From positions 1 to 64,000 of the forward strand of contig JANSYO010000007.1 in assembly GCA_024742395.1 (NCBI GenBank): DNA of 64,000 nt, given 5' to 3'. Positions within the stretch are counted from its first letter, which is position 1, and each line of letters starts with the position of its first letter. A model generated the notes under the pieces. The model was not told the origin of the DNA and made no database searches. It worked only from the letters and a program-made list of their open reading frames with translations. Position numbers and translations under genes: made by a program. Source of the stretch: Cytophagales bacterium. GTDB taxonomy: Bacteria; Bacteroidota; Bacteroidia; Cytophagales; Spirosomataceae. Shown here in pieces: positions 34,968 through 42,774 of this stretch.

Positions 34968-36650
34968 ATGCCCCAGAAACCATTTCGTTTATTTATTTTT
35001 TTTGTTCTGCTTTCTATAAAGCTATCAGGACAAAGTGGTTTCATTCCTTATAGTTCTGAATATTATCATCTCATTGATAGGTTTGAGGTAAAGTCTGGTT
35101 ACTTGAGTAATGATTTCCACGATAATGTAAAGCCATTTGAGAGGAAAAGGGTATTGAATTACTTGAATTCTGTGCCACTGGATAGTATGAGGCTTACGAA
35201 GGTAGATAGCTTTAATTTATCCTATTTAAAAAACGATAACTGGGAGTGGGACAGTATCAGGCCAGTATTGACTAAGAAGCCATTGTTGAAGGTTTTCTTT
35301 AAAGAGCCGGCAGATTTTTATCATTATAAAAATGATGATTTTGATATACACGTCAATCCTATTTTGAATTTTGGCGGGGGTTCTAACAGCAGTCAATCCG
35401 AAAAGCAAGGTCAGTTTATTAATACCAGAGGAATACGTATTCGTGGTTCGGTAAATAATAAATTGGGGTTTTATACCCTTTTTACTGAGAATCAGGAAAG
35501 TAGTCCGTTTTATGTCAGAGAATATTCTCTTGGGCTTGATGGATATCCTTACAATGGTTTCACAAAAATAGTTAATGGTGATTCTGTGGCTTTTGTCAGA
35601 GATTATATACAAGCTGAGGGCTATATGGTTTTTTACCCAAGTCGGCATATTATGTTAAAAATGGGGCACTCTAAGAATTTTGTTGGTTCAGGTATGCGTT
35701 CCATGATCTTAAGTGATTTTAGCTCACCATATTTTAATTTTCAGGCTAGTGTGCGTTTGGGAAGGCTGGAGTATATGAATATTCTGGCCAAAATGAATAA
35801 CCGCCAGGAAGACTTCAGTGTTGCAGACTTAGAGGTAATTCCACCAAAGTTTATGGTCTTTCATCACCTGAATGTTAATGTGACGAAGAACTTTAATATG
35901 GGTCTTTTTGAAACTGTCATGTTTGGGAACAGAAAGTTTGATATGAACTATTTGAATCCCGTGATATTTTATCGCTTTGTAGAGGGTCTGGTGGGTAGTT
36001 CAGACAATGCTATTGTAGGAGCTGACTTTAAATTGAATCTTCTTAAAAGTATTTCCTTTTACGGTCAACTCATTCTTGATGAATTTAATAGAAAGGAAAA
36101 TCAAAAGGAGGGTTGGTATGGTCAGAAAAATGCAGGTCAGTTGGGTTTTAAATATATTGATGCCTTTACGTTAAAGCAGTTTGATATTCAAGGCGAGTTT
36201 AATTATGCCAGACCTTACACCTACAGTCATTATACTACGTATTCCAACTTAGTAAACTATAATTTACCGATTGCCCACCCTTTAGGTGCAAATTTCAGAG
36301 AGTTTATAGTAAAAGGAAGATATCAGCCGATAAACCGACTCTACTTGCGGGCTACCTATATGTGGAACAGTAAGGGATATGACGACGCACTGGCTAACTG
36401 GGGTGGTGATATCACAAGAAATTATAGAGAAGACAGACCTCTCGAATTTGGAAATCAAATAGGTCAGGGCTTTAAGATAGAGACCTCACTAACCAATTTT
36501 GAAGCTTCATACATGCTATGGCACAATCTTTTTTTAGATAGCTCATTTCAAATGAGAAGACAAATGGCATTGGGAGAAAAGCTGACAAAAGAGAACCTTT
36601 TTAAGTTCGGTATGAGATGGAACGCCTTCCAAAACGATTACTTATTCTAA
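34968..36650 (+). CDS. Wzi/RemB-like outer-membrane beta-barrel protein
   Basis: A 560-residue protein with a signal peptide (FRLFIFFVLLSIKLSGQ). A short periplasmic segment is followed by a long barrel region of alternating aromatic and polar residues. Segments such as FINTRGIRIRGSVNNKLGFY, MLKMGHSKNFVGSGMRSMIL and YFNFQASVRLGRLEYMNI resemble capsule-assembly Wzi proteins and the gliding-associated RemB of flavobacteria. A role in surface polysaccharide retention or adhesion and gliding is therefore likely but not shown. It ends in YLF, with a terminal aromatic residue expected for a barrel. It overlaps the convergent small gene by 9 nt. Confidence 0.72.
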   Translation: MPQKPFRLFIFFVLLSIKLSGQSGFIPYSSEYYHLIDRFEVKSGYLSNDFHDNVKPFERKRVLNYLNSVPLDSMRLTKVDSFNLSYLKNDNWEWDSIRPVLTKKPLLKVFFKEPADFYHYKNDDFDIHVNPILNFGGGSNSSQSEKQGQFINTRGIRIRGSVNNKLGFYTLFTENQESSPFYVREYSLGLDGYPYNGFTKIVNGDSVAFVRDYIQAEGYMVFYPSRHIMLKMGHSKNFVGSGMRSMILSDFSSPYFNFQASVRLGRLEYMNILAKMNNRQEDFSVADLEVIPPKFMVFHHLNVNVTKNFNMGLFETVMFGNRKFDMNYLNPVIFYRFVEGLVGSSDNAIVGADFKLNLLKSISFYGQLILDEFNRKENQKEGWYGQKNAGQLGFKYIDAFTLKQFDIQGEFNYARPYTYSHYTTYSNLVNYNLPIAHPLGANFREFIVKGRYQPINRLYLRATYMWNSKGYDDALANWGGDITRNYREDRPLEFGNQIGQGFKIETSLTNFEASYMLWHNLFLDSSFQMRRQMALGEKLTKENLFKFGMRWNAFQNDYLF

Positions 36651-36962
36651 ATCAGGTGCCGCCCCAATCCCGAAAGTTTCAAGTTTAGGATTGACTGTTT
36701 TCTTCGTAATCTTTATTCGAAAGAAAGTAATATTCTTTCTTTTTATTCCATGGATAAAAGTACCCTTGGCTTTCATGCTTCTGTAAATAGCTGTGTAATT
36801 GAACCCCTCAGTACTCCAATCATTGATTAATAATATTGACTCCATGGACCTAAAAGCTACACTTAAGTTTGAAAAATAGGCGATATGAGCTTCACTTCCT
36901 TTAAAAGGAAGTTGTTCATGGTTAAAGTGAATTTCAACCTTAATTATTTCAAAGGTTTTCAT
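36642..36962 (-). CDS. hypothetical protein (106 residues)
   Basis: A plausible short gene in otherwise non-coding sequence: it begins KTFEIIKVEIHFNHEQL and continues with RSMESILLINDWSTEGFNY and a basic C-terminal part. Mixed alpha/beta composition, no signal or membrane helix, no family recognised. It overlaps the end of the convergent Wzi-like gene by 9 nt. The composition is protein-like, but a chance ORF cannot be excluded. Confidence 0.5.
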   Translation of the reverse strand: MKTFEIIKVEIHFNHEQLPFKGSEAHIAYFSNLSVAFRSMESILLINDWSTEGFNYTAIYRSMKAKGTFIHGIKRKNITFFRIKITKKTVNPKLETFGIGAAPDLE

Positions 36963-37191
36963 ACGAATTGATGGTTCTTGTCTTGCCTGAAGAAAGTGTT
37001 AAATATATTGAAAAATAAATAGATAATTTTTCAACAGTGAAACAATTTGAACTACCTGTGCGTTTAAAGGTCATGTTGTTTCGAATGAAAAGCACGAAGC
37101 TAATTTCGAATCTAACAAATTCCTCCTCTTCACTTCTTCCTCTCCTTGTCATTTACTTTCCATTTCGAACTGATTAGTTTGATCTATTTGT

Positions 37192-37199
37192 TATTTTTG
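37192..37199 (+). promoter_or_regulatory. candidate -7 box of ferritin
   Basis: TATTTTTG (TAnnTTTG), 32 bp before the ferritin ATG. A TTGATCTA stretch upstream (37179-37186) resembles part of the iron-island palindrome but lacks the left half. Confidence 0.35.
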
Positions 37200-37231
37200 A
37201 TCAATTCAAGTTCTTAAAGAAATTAATATTT

Positions 37232-37735
37232 ATGATTAGTGAAAAGATGAGTCAAATGCTCAATGAGCAGTACAATAAAGAAGTTTACTCAGCCAATTTA
37301 TATTTATCCATGTGTTCCTATTTTCTGGATAGGGATTTGGACGGGTTCGCAAACTACTTTAAAGTACAATCTCAGGAAGAGTTACTTCATGCAGAAAAGC
37401 AGTTCGACTATATTCATGAAGTAGATGGTAAGATAACTATGATGGCTATAGATGCTCCACCAGTTGAGTTTGATTCAATAGAAGATTGTTTTGAGCAGAC
37501 GCTGGCTCATGAAAAATTAGTTACTAAAAGTATTTATGGTCTTGTAAAGCAAGCTTTAGAAGAAGGAGATTTTGCAACTCACACCTTTCTGCAATGGTTC
37601 ATAACAGAGCAAGTAGAAGAGGAGGCTAGTGTGAAGGCTTTGCTGATGAAATTACGGATGATAGGAGATAACTCCTCTGCACTTTATTTGTTAAACGATG
37701 AGCTTTTGAAAAGACAATTAGCTCCTGAAGCTTGA
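37232..37735 (+). CDS. non-heme ferritin
   Basis: An FtnA-type iron-storage protein forming 24-mer shells that oxidise Fe(II) and store it as ferric mineral. The 167-residue four-helix bundle shows ferroxidase ligands: Glu in NKEVYSANLYLSM (residue 17), Glu and His in EELLHAEKQFDY, Glu in LAHEKLVTKSI and Glu/Gln in FITEQVEEEASVKALL. There is no haem-binding Met of the bacterioferritin type. It is the first gene of the iron island and is separated from the next by a terminator. I see no full copy of the island's palindrome here, as might be expected if storage is regulated opposite to uptake. Confidence 0.94.
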   Translation: MISEKMSQMLNEQYNKEVYSANLYLSMCSYFLDRDLDGFANYFKVQSQEELLHAEKQFDYIHEVDGKITMMAIDAPPVEFDSIEDCFEQTLAHEKLVTKSIYGLVKQALEEGDFATHTFLQWFITEQVEEEASVKALLMKLRMIGDNSSALYLLNDELLKRQLAPEA

Positions 37736-37761
37736 GCTTGATCCATTCAAAAATGTCATTT

Positions 37762-37790
37762 AAAGCGGCTCAGGCTGCTTTTTTTATTTT
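37762..37790 (+). terminator. intrinsic terminator of ferritin
   Basis: AAAGCGGC pairs with GCTGCTTT (one G-U) around TCAG, followed by a T-rich tail. Confidence 0.8.
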
Positions 37791-37800
37791 TATGGGGTCA

Positions 37801-37819
37801 ATTTAGACTTAATCTAAAT
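37801..37819. promoter_or_regulatory. iron-island palindrome copy 1
   Basis: ATTTAGACTTAATCTAAAT: perfect 7-bp arms (ATTTAGA / TCTAAAT) around CTTAA. It lies 8 bp upstream of the -7 box of the Cys-rich peptide gene, where a repressor would block polymerase. Related copies are at 38082-38100 and 44235-44253. The form resembles DtxR/MntR-type boxes, by inference. Confidence 0.65.
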
Positions 37820-37827
37820 AAATATAA

Positions 37828-37835
37828 TATCTTTG
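37828..37835 (+). promoter_or_regulatory. -7 box of the Cys-rich peptide gene
   Basis: TATCTTTG (TAnnTTTG), 18 bp before the ATG at 37854 and 8 bp after palindrome copy 1. Confidence 0.55.
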
Positions 37836-37853
37836 TGCATCTATTAAAACTTG

Positions 37854-38012
37854 ATGGAGCACTTAACAACAGAATTTTCTACTGAAACGCAAAACGAGGA
37901 GAAGAACCCTTTTTTTTCTACACCTTGGGATAATCAAGGCTGTGTGCTAAAGAAATGCTGCAAAAAGTATAAAAAGAAAGGCAGGCACTGCGGTGGTTGT
38001 CCGAAAAAGTAG
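37854..38012 (+). CDS. 52-residue cysteine-rich basic peptide
   Basis: A short gene that is easily missed. It starts at an ATG 18 bp after an exact -7 box. The N-terminal half is acidic (EHLTTEFSTETQNEEKN). The C-terminal half is rich in Lys and Cys (GCVLKKCCKKYKKKGRHCGG, then CPKK), giving five to six Cys in 23 residues in a C-x4-CC-x9-C-x2-C pattern. No signal peptide. The Cys layout suggests metal binding. It is controlled by the same palindrome as the imelysin and TonB genes, so a role in iron handling is likely but inferred. Confidence 0.75.
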   Translation: MEHLTTEFSTETQNEEKNPFFSTPWDNQGCVLKKCCKKYKKKGRHCGGCPKK

Positions 38013-38044
38013 CCCTCTATCCCCCTAAATTCTTTTAGATAAGC

Positions 38045-38075
38045 TTGTGAATATAATTACTGGCTCATACTTTTG
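38045..38075 (+). promoter_or_regulatory. promoter of the DUF4856-imelysin operon
   Basis: -33 element TTG at 38045-38047, a 20-bp spacer, then -7 TACTTTTG at 38068-38075. Transcription should start near 38082, inside palindrome copy 2. Confidence 0.6.
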
Positions 38076-38081
38076 CGGCCT

Positions 38082-38100
38082 ATTTATAATTGTTCTAAAT
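38082..38100. promoter_or_regulatory. iron-island palindrome copy 2
   Basis: ATTTATAATTGTTCTAAAT matches copy 1 at 15 of 19 positions, including all of the right arm TCTAAAT. It overlaps the predicted transcription start and lies 14 bp before the ATG of the DUF4856 gene. Confidence 0.55.
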
Positions 38101-38114
38101 ACAAATAAAATTAG

Positions 38115-39191
38115 ATGAAAAGAATATTGTTTCTTTTGACTCTTGGCCTGGTGGCTTGTGATAATACAGAAGTTGATAAAGAATTAGTCATACCTGCAAA
38201 GTATGATGGAGCTTCCTATGAAACCAATGCTTCTCTTGAGATTCAAATGACTGAGGCTTTAGCATCAATGTCTGCAGAAATGAAAAAGGGTAGAATAGGA
38301 ACAAAAGTAGATGCTTCCGAAATTGTAAAGTATTTTTCAGTACTCAGAGCTTCTTCATCTGATTATTTTGCCGGATTGATTGATTCTGATTGGATGCCTG
38401 CTTTAATAAAAAACAGTGGTGGACAACTTTTTGACGCCGGAAAACAAGGTGGGCTATATGGCGAATATCTTTTTACGCAGTATGGAATTGAAAATGAGCA
38501 GGTAATTGAGAAGGGATTATACGCAGCCTCCTTTTATAATCAGGCCAGAAAAATTGCAGAAACGGAGAAAACCGCTGCAGCATCAGATAAAATTATAGCT
38601 CTTTGGGGTGCACACCCAGATTTTGCCAACAGTAACAACAGTTCATTACATTCTAACCCAGATAAGTTTATTGCTAATTACATTGCGAGGCGTGATAAAA
38701 ATGATGGTTTAGGTTTTTATACAAATATTCAAAACGGTTTAATTAAACTTCGGGCAGTTAACTCTGCCTCTACAGATTATCCTGCTGAGAGAGCGGAGGC
38801 AATTCAGGAGATTTTTGAAAACTGGGAAAAAGGAAGTGCCGCTACGGCAATCAATTATATTTATGGGGCTTTAGGGAAGTTGTCATCCACAAACCCTGAT
38901 GAGGCTACCATTAGTTCAGCTATGCATTCTTTTTCTGAGGTTCTTGGTTTTATTCTTGGTTTCAGAACAGTAGAAGATAAAATAATTTCTGACGCAGAAA
39001 TTGATGAAATTCTCGTACTACTAAACACACCTGAGGGTCAAACGCCGACTACTCTAAACTTACTTTCTAATCCGGTGGAAGAATTGCCTAAAGTATTACA
39101 GGTTTTATCGAAACTAAAGGCTATATACGGTTTTTCTGATCAGGAAATGGAGGATTTTAAGCAGAATTGGGTTAGCGAGCAAAACAGATAA
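38115..39191 (+). CDS. DUF4856 family lipoprotein
   Basis: A 358-residue lipoprotein (RILFLLTLGLVAC, lipobox Cys about residue 15). The opening of the mature part (VIPAKYDGASYETNASLEIQMTEAL, given here in part) and later GGQLFDAGKQGGLYGEYLF and IIALWGAHPDF agree with DUF4856, a Bacteroidota family of mostly helical surface or periplasmic proteins that I know from iron-regulated loci next to imelysins. Molecular function is unknown. It is the first gene of the operon DUF4856 - imelysin - imelysin - di-heme protein - HTTM and is 2 nt from the next gene. Confidence 0.75.
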   Translation: MKRILFLLTLGLVACDNTEVDKELVIPAKYDGASYETNASLEIQMTEALASMSAEMKKGRIGTKVDASEIVKYFSVLRASSSDYFAGLIDSDWMPALIKNSGGQLFDAGKQGGLYGEYLFTQYGIENEQVIEKGLYAASFYNQARKIAETEKTAAASDKIIALWGAHPDFANSNNSSLHSNPDKFIANYIARRDKNDGLGFYTNIQNGLIKLRAVNSASTDYPAERAEAIQEIFENWEKGSAATAINYIYGALGKLSSTNPDEATISSAMHSFSEVLGFILGFRTVEDKIISDAEIDEILVLLNTPEGQTPTTLNLLSNPVEELPKVLQVLSKLKAIYGFSDQEMEDFKQNWVSEQNR

Positions 39192-39193
39192 AT

Positions 39194-40228
39194 ATGCGGA
39201 TAGTTGTTTTGTTTTTAATAGGCTTCACTTTTTTGTCATGCAATGATTCTACAGATCCTGTAAATGAGGTGAAGTTTGATAGAACGGCCTTTCTTGAGAA
39301 TTATGCTAATAGTTATATAATACCTGGCTTTCAGGAAGCGGCCAACAAAGCTGAAGTGATGCATTTGGCCATTGAACAACTTAATGGCAGCTCAGATTTA
39401 GAAGAAGTAAAACAGCTGTGGAAGGATGCTTATTTATCTTATATAAACGTCTCACAATATAACATTGGTCCTGCTGAAGAAGAAGTACTTACAAAATCTT
39501 TAGTAGAGGAAGTGGCTACTTTCCCGGTGAATATAACTGCCGTAAATGCCAAAATTGATTCAAAAGATTTCAAGTTAAACGACTTCCAACGTGACACCAG
39601 AGGTTTCTTTACCATGGAATACATACTTTTTGAGAACTTTAATGAGTCATCATTACTCTATTTAACTGAAATATCTTCTGATTTAAATTCAAGAATAGCA
39701 GCGGTTAATAAGGAATGGCAAGGTGATTACAAAAGTACTTTTGTGAAAAACGATGGTACCTCCGCCGGAAGCTCTACCTCACAGTTATACAATGAGTTCT
39801 TAAAAAGTTTTGAAAGTCTAAAGAATTTTAAATTGGGCTTACCATTAGGCTTAAGACCTGGACAAACGGCTGCTGTTCCCGGAAATGTAGAAGCTCTGTA
39901 TTCAGGAAACTCTTTGCTTTTTGCTGAGCAACATTTTAAATCTTTGAAGAACTTCTGGTTAGGCTCAAATCAAAAGGGCTTTAAGGATTATCTTCTATCA
40001 GTAGAAGGTGGAGAGGCGTTAGTAAGTAGTACAGAAACTCAAATACTGGCCGTAGAAAATGCTTTTTCCTCAGTTAGTCCTTCTGATTTTAGTTCTGAGA
40101 ATCTCGATGGCAATGTCTCTTTGATTGATCTGCATACTGAACTTCAAAAACTTACCAGATACTTTAAAAGTGAAATGTCTTCACTATTGGGAATTGCTAT
40201 AACTTTTAGTAGCGGAGACGGCGATTGA
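39194..40228 (+). CDS. imelysin-family (M75) lipoprotein, divergent copy
   Basis: A 344-residue lipoprotein (VVLFLIGFTFLSC). The imelysin fold is suggested by a helical pair-repeat with VKQLWKDAYLSYINVSQYNI and FQRDTRGFFTMEYILFEN in the first half, and GLPLGLRPGQTAAVPGNVEA and FKDYLLSVEG in the second. The family's GxHxxE motif reads GFFTME, so the His is missing. Imelysins (IrpA, EfeO M75 domain) are periplasmic iron-uptake proteins, and peptidase activity is doubtful. Between DUF4856 (2 nt) and the second imelysin (18 nt). Confidence 0.85.
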   Translation: MRIVVLFLIGFTFLSCNDSTDPVNEVKFDRTAFLENYANSYIIPGFQEAANKAEVMHLAIEQLNGSSDLEEVKQLWKDAYLSYINVSQYNIGPAEEEVLTKSLVEEVATFPVNITAVNAKIDSKDFKLNDFQRDTRGFFTMEYILFENFNESSLLYLTEISSDLNSRIAAVNKEWQGDYKSTFVKNDGTSAGSSTSQLYNEFLKSFESLKNFKLGLPLGLRPGQTAAVPGNVEALYSGNSLLFAEQHFKSLKNFWLGSNQKGFKDYLLSVEGGEALVSSTETQILAVENAFSSVSPSDFSSENLDGNVSLIDLHTELQKLTRYFKSEMSSLLGIAITFSSGDGD

Positions 40229-40246
40229 TAATATATAAACACAAAA

Positions 40247-41392
40247 ATGAAAAAAGCGTTACTCTCTTTATTCCTTATCGCAGCTGTCTTCTCATGCAAA
40301 GAAGATGATTTGGAACCAACTCAAGTTAGCAAAACAGAGGTTTTGACCACTTATGCCGAAATTGTCTATGCAAATTATGAAGATGCCGTAAGTACAGCAA
40401 AGGTTCTTCAAACAGCTATAAATGATTTTCTTGCCGCACCTTCTGAAGAAGGTTTGATTAAGGCTCGTCAGGCTTGGATTGACTCAAGAAACCCTTATGG
40501 GCAAACAGAGGCTTTCAGGTTTTATGGTGGTCCTATTGATTCAGAGGATGGGCCTGAGGGTCTTATTAACGGCTGGCCGCTTGATGAAAGTTATATTGAC
40601 TATGTAGAAGGAAATGCTAACAGCGGTATAATTAATGATGCTGTTAGTTACCCGGTGATAGATGCACAGACGCTTATTGACGCCAATGAAAATGGTAGTG
40701 AAACCAATCTAAGTACAGGATACCATGCCATTGAATTTTTACTTTGGGGGCAAGATCTTTATGAGGATAGCCCGGGTAAAAGAGCTTACACCGATTATAC
40801 AACGGCTCCAAATGCGGCACGAAGAGCTGAATATTTAAAAGTTGTTACCGATCTGTTGATTGAAAACTTAACAGAAGTTATGGATGCATGGGCTCCTTCA
40901 ACGGCCTATAGAGCTAGCTTTATTGCTGGAGGCGATGAATCTATTGCTAAAATGTTTAGAGGGATTGGTGCACTGAGTAAAGGTGAATTGGCAGGAGAAA
41001 GAATGACTGTAGCTCTTGCAAATAAAGATCAGGAAGACGAACATTCTTGCTTCAGCGATAATACAAAAGCAGACATTGAGATGAATTTCAGAGGAATTAG
41101 AAATGTATATGTAGGAGCTTACGAAAGGGTAGATGGTTCACAGGTTACGGGTGCTTCTCTTGCTGATTTAGTGAATGAGAAGGATTTGGTAAAGAACGAA
41201 ACTATATTAAACCTTCTTTCTGCTACTTTTGGAAGCATTATTGGGATTCCCCAGCCATTTGATTCAGCTTTACGAGCTGGAGATCCTGGCAAAAAAATTG
41301 AAAACACTATCATTAATCTTAGAAACCTAAGTGATGCTATTGTGGATGGTGCGTTGCAACTAGGCATTCAGGTTAATGCAGAGTTAGATTAA
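40247..41392 (+). CDS. imelysin-family (M75) lipoprotein
   Basis: A 381-residue lipoprotein (LLSLFLIAAVFSC). It keeps the complete GxHxxE motif in STGYHAIEFLLWGQD, preceded by ARQAWIDSRNPYGQTEAFRF and DDxxGPEG-type acidic loops. The second half contains FRGIGALSKGELAGERMTVA and CFSDNTKADIEMNFRG, the duplicated half of the bilobed imelysin fold. By comparison with EfeO and IrpA it probably binds Fe in the periplasm. Next gene starts 12 nt on. Confidence 0.93.
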   Translation: MKKALLSLFLIAAVFSCKEDDLEPTQVSKTEVLTTYAEIVYANYEDAVSTAKVLQTAINDFLAAPSEEGLIKARQAWIDSRNPYGQTEAFRFYGGPIDSEDGPEGLINGWPLDESYIDYVEGNANSGIINDAVSYPVIDAQTLIDANENGSETNLSTGYHAIEFLLWGQDLYEDSPGKRAYTDYTTAPNAARRAEYLKVVTDLLIENLTEVMDAWAPSTAYRASFIAGGDESIAKMFRGIGALSKGELAGERMTVALANKDQEDEHSCFSDNTKADIEMNFRGIRNVYVGAYERVDGSQVTGASLADLVNEKDLVKNETILNLLSATFGSIIGIPQPFDSALRAGDPGKKIENTIINLRNLSDAIVDGALQLGIQVNAELD

Positions 41393-41404
41393 TTACTGTT
41401 TAAA

Positions 41405-42772
41405 ATGAGATTGAGAATTCTCTTATTTTCCATTGTTGGTTTACTTAATTGTAAACCTGAAGATGTAGTACTGGAGTATGAAGAGAATGAAGAACTCTCA
41501 GGTGGTAGCTTAACCACTTTTGACTTGGGGGAGAATGCTTTTGGGCATTCTCCTTCTAATTTAAGCTTTGAGGAAGAAAACGACTTTGTAATAGGTAATT
41601 CTTTTTTTAGATCAAACTGGACCTCGGCTCCAGCCTCGGCAACTGCTCGTGATGGTCTGGGTCCAATATTCAATGCCAGTTCGTGTGGCGGTTGTCATCC
41701 AAAAGACGGACGAGCCGCTCCTCCGGAAGTATATGGAGAACCTTTAAGTGGATTACTGATTAGACTCAGCAGCATTGCCAATGTAGATGATCCAATCTAT
41801 GGTGGACAACTACAAGATAAAGGGCTTCTAGGGGTTAAGCCCGAAGCAAAAGTGGCTGTCTCATACACTGAAATTCCTGGTAAATATGCAGATGGAACCA
41901 GTTACTCCTTAAGAAAACCGAACTATGAGTTTTCTGAATGGGCTTACGGTGAAATAAGCCCGGGTTTTTTATTCTCTCCGAGAGTAGGGAATCAACTGGC
42001 CGGAGTGGGTTTACTTGAAGCAATACCTTCTCAAACGATTCTGGCTCTGGCCGACGAAGACGATCTGAATAAAGATGGAATAAGCGGAAGAGCTAATTTT
42101 GTTTGGAACGAACAAAAACAGATAACCGAATTAGGTAGGTTTGGATGGAAAGCAAATCAGCCTGATTTGCTGCAACAAACTGCCTCTGCTTTTAATGGTG
42201 ACATTGGGATTACTACTTCCCTATTTATGAAAGACCATACAACTTCAGCACAATCAGAGCTTCAGTCTTTGCCTAATGGTGGCGAACCTGAAATATCTGA
42301 CGAAAATCTGAAAAGAGTTGTTTTTTATCTTCAAACATTAAGTGTGCCTGCCCGCCGAAATGTTAAAGATCCAGCAGTACTTAGAGGTAAAACTCTTTTC
42401 ACAGAATTAAAATGTGCTTCATGCCACATTCCATCATTTAATACAGAGAGTTCTAATGCTATATCGGTATTGAATAATCAAACCATACGACCTTACACTG
42501 ACTTACTATTGCATGATATGGGGGAGGGTCTGGCAGACAACAGACCAGATTTTCTGGCCAATGGGAAAGAATGGCGTACGACTCCGTTATGGGGCATAGG
42601 TATGATTAAGACGGTAAATGATCATACCTTTTTACTACATGATGGCAGAGCCAGAAATATAGAAGAGGCGATATTGTGGCATGGGGGTGAAGCCGAAAGT
42701 TCTAAACAGAAATTCCTTTCTTTGTCTGCTGAAAATAGAAAAGATCTTTTGACATTTTTAGAAAGCCTTTAA
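41405..42772 (+). CDS. di-heme c-type cytochrome lipoprotein (DUF1111/thiol-oxidoreductase family)
   Basis: A 455-residue lipoprotein (ILLFSIVGLLNC). Two CxxCH haem c sites are visible: FNASSCGGCHPKDGRA near residue 98 and LKCASCHIPSF near 340, plus LLHDMGEGLADNRPDF and TTPLWGIGMI segments typical of the di-heme oxidoreductase (DHOR) family. Such genes are found beside imelysins in many iron-regulated operons of Gram-negative bacteria. It probably passes electrons to or from iron in the periplasm. No other cytochrome lies nearby. HTTM follows 2 nt later. Confidence 0.9.
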   Translation: MRLRILLFSIVGLLNCKPEDVVLEYEENEELSGGSLTTFDLGENAFGHSPSNLSFEEENDFVIGNSFFRSNWTSAPASATARDGLGPIFNASSCGGCHPKDGRAAPPEVYGEPLSGLLIRLSSIANVDDPIYGGQLQDKGLLGVKPEAKVAVSYTEIPGKYADGTSYSLRKPNYEFSEWAYGEISPGFLFSPRVGNQLAGVGLLEAIPSQTILALADEDDLNKDGISGRANFVWNEQKQITELGRFGWKANQPDLLQQTASAFNGDIGITTSLFMKDHTTSAQSELQSLPNGGEPEISDENLKRVVFYLQTLSVPARRNVKDPAVLRGKTLFTELKCASCHIPSFNTESSNAISVLNNQTIRPYTDLLLHDMGEGLADNRPDFLANGKEWRTTPLWGIGMIKTVNDHTFLLHDGRARNIEEAILWHGGEAESSKQKFLSLSAENRKDLLTFLESL

Positions 42773-42774
42773 GA

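Noticed and set aside
36949-37152. 67-residue ORF on the minus strand
   Set aside because: It overlaps the start of the more plausible 106-residue gene, has a low-complexity Ser/Arg/Glu composition and no recognisable feature.
37164-37186. Partial iron-island box upstream of ferritin
   Set aside because: TTGATCTA matches the core of copy 3, but the left arm and the final AAAT are absent, so I do not count it as a fourth site.
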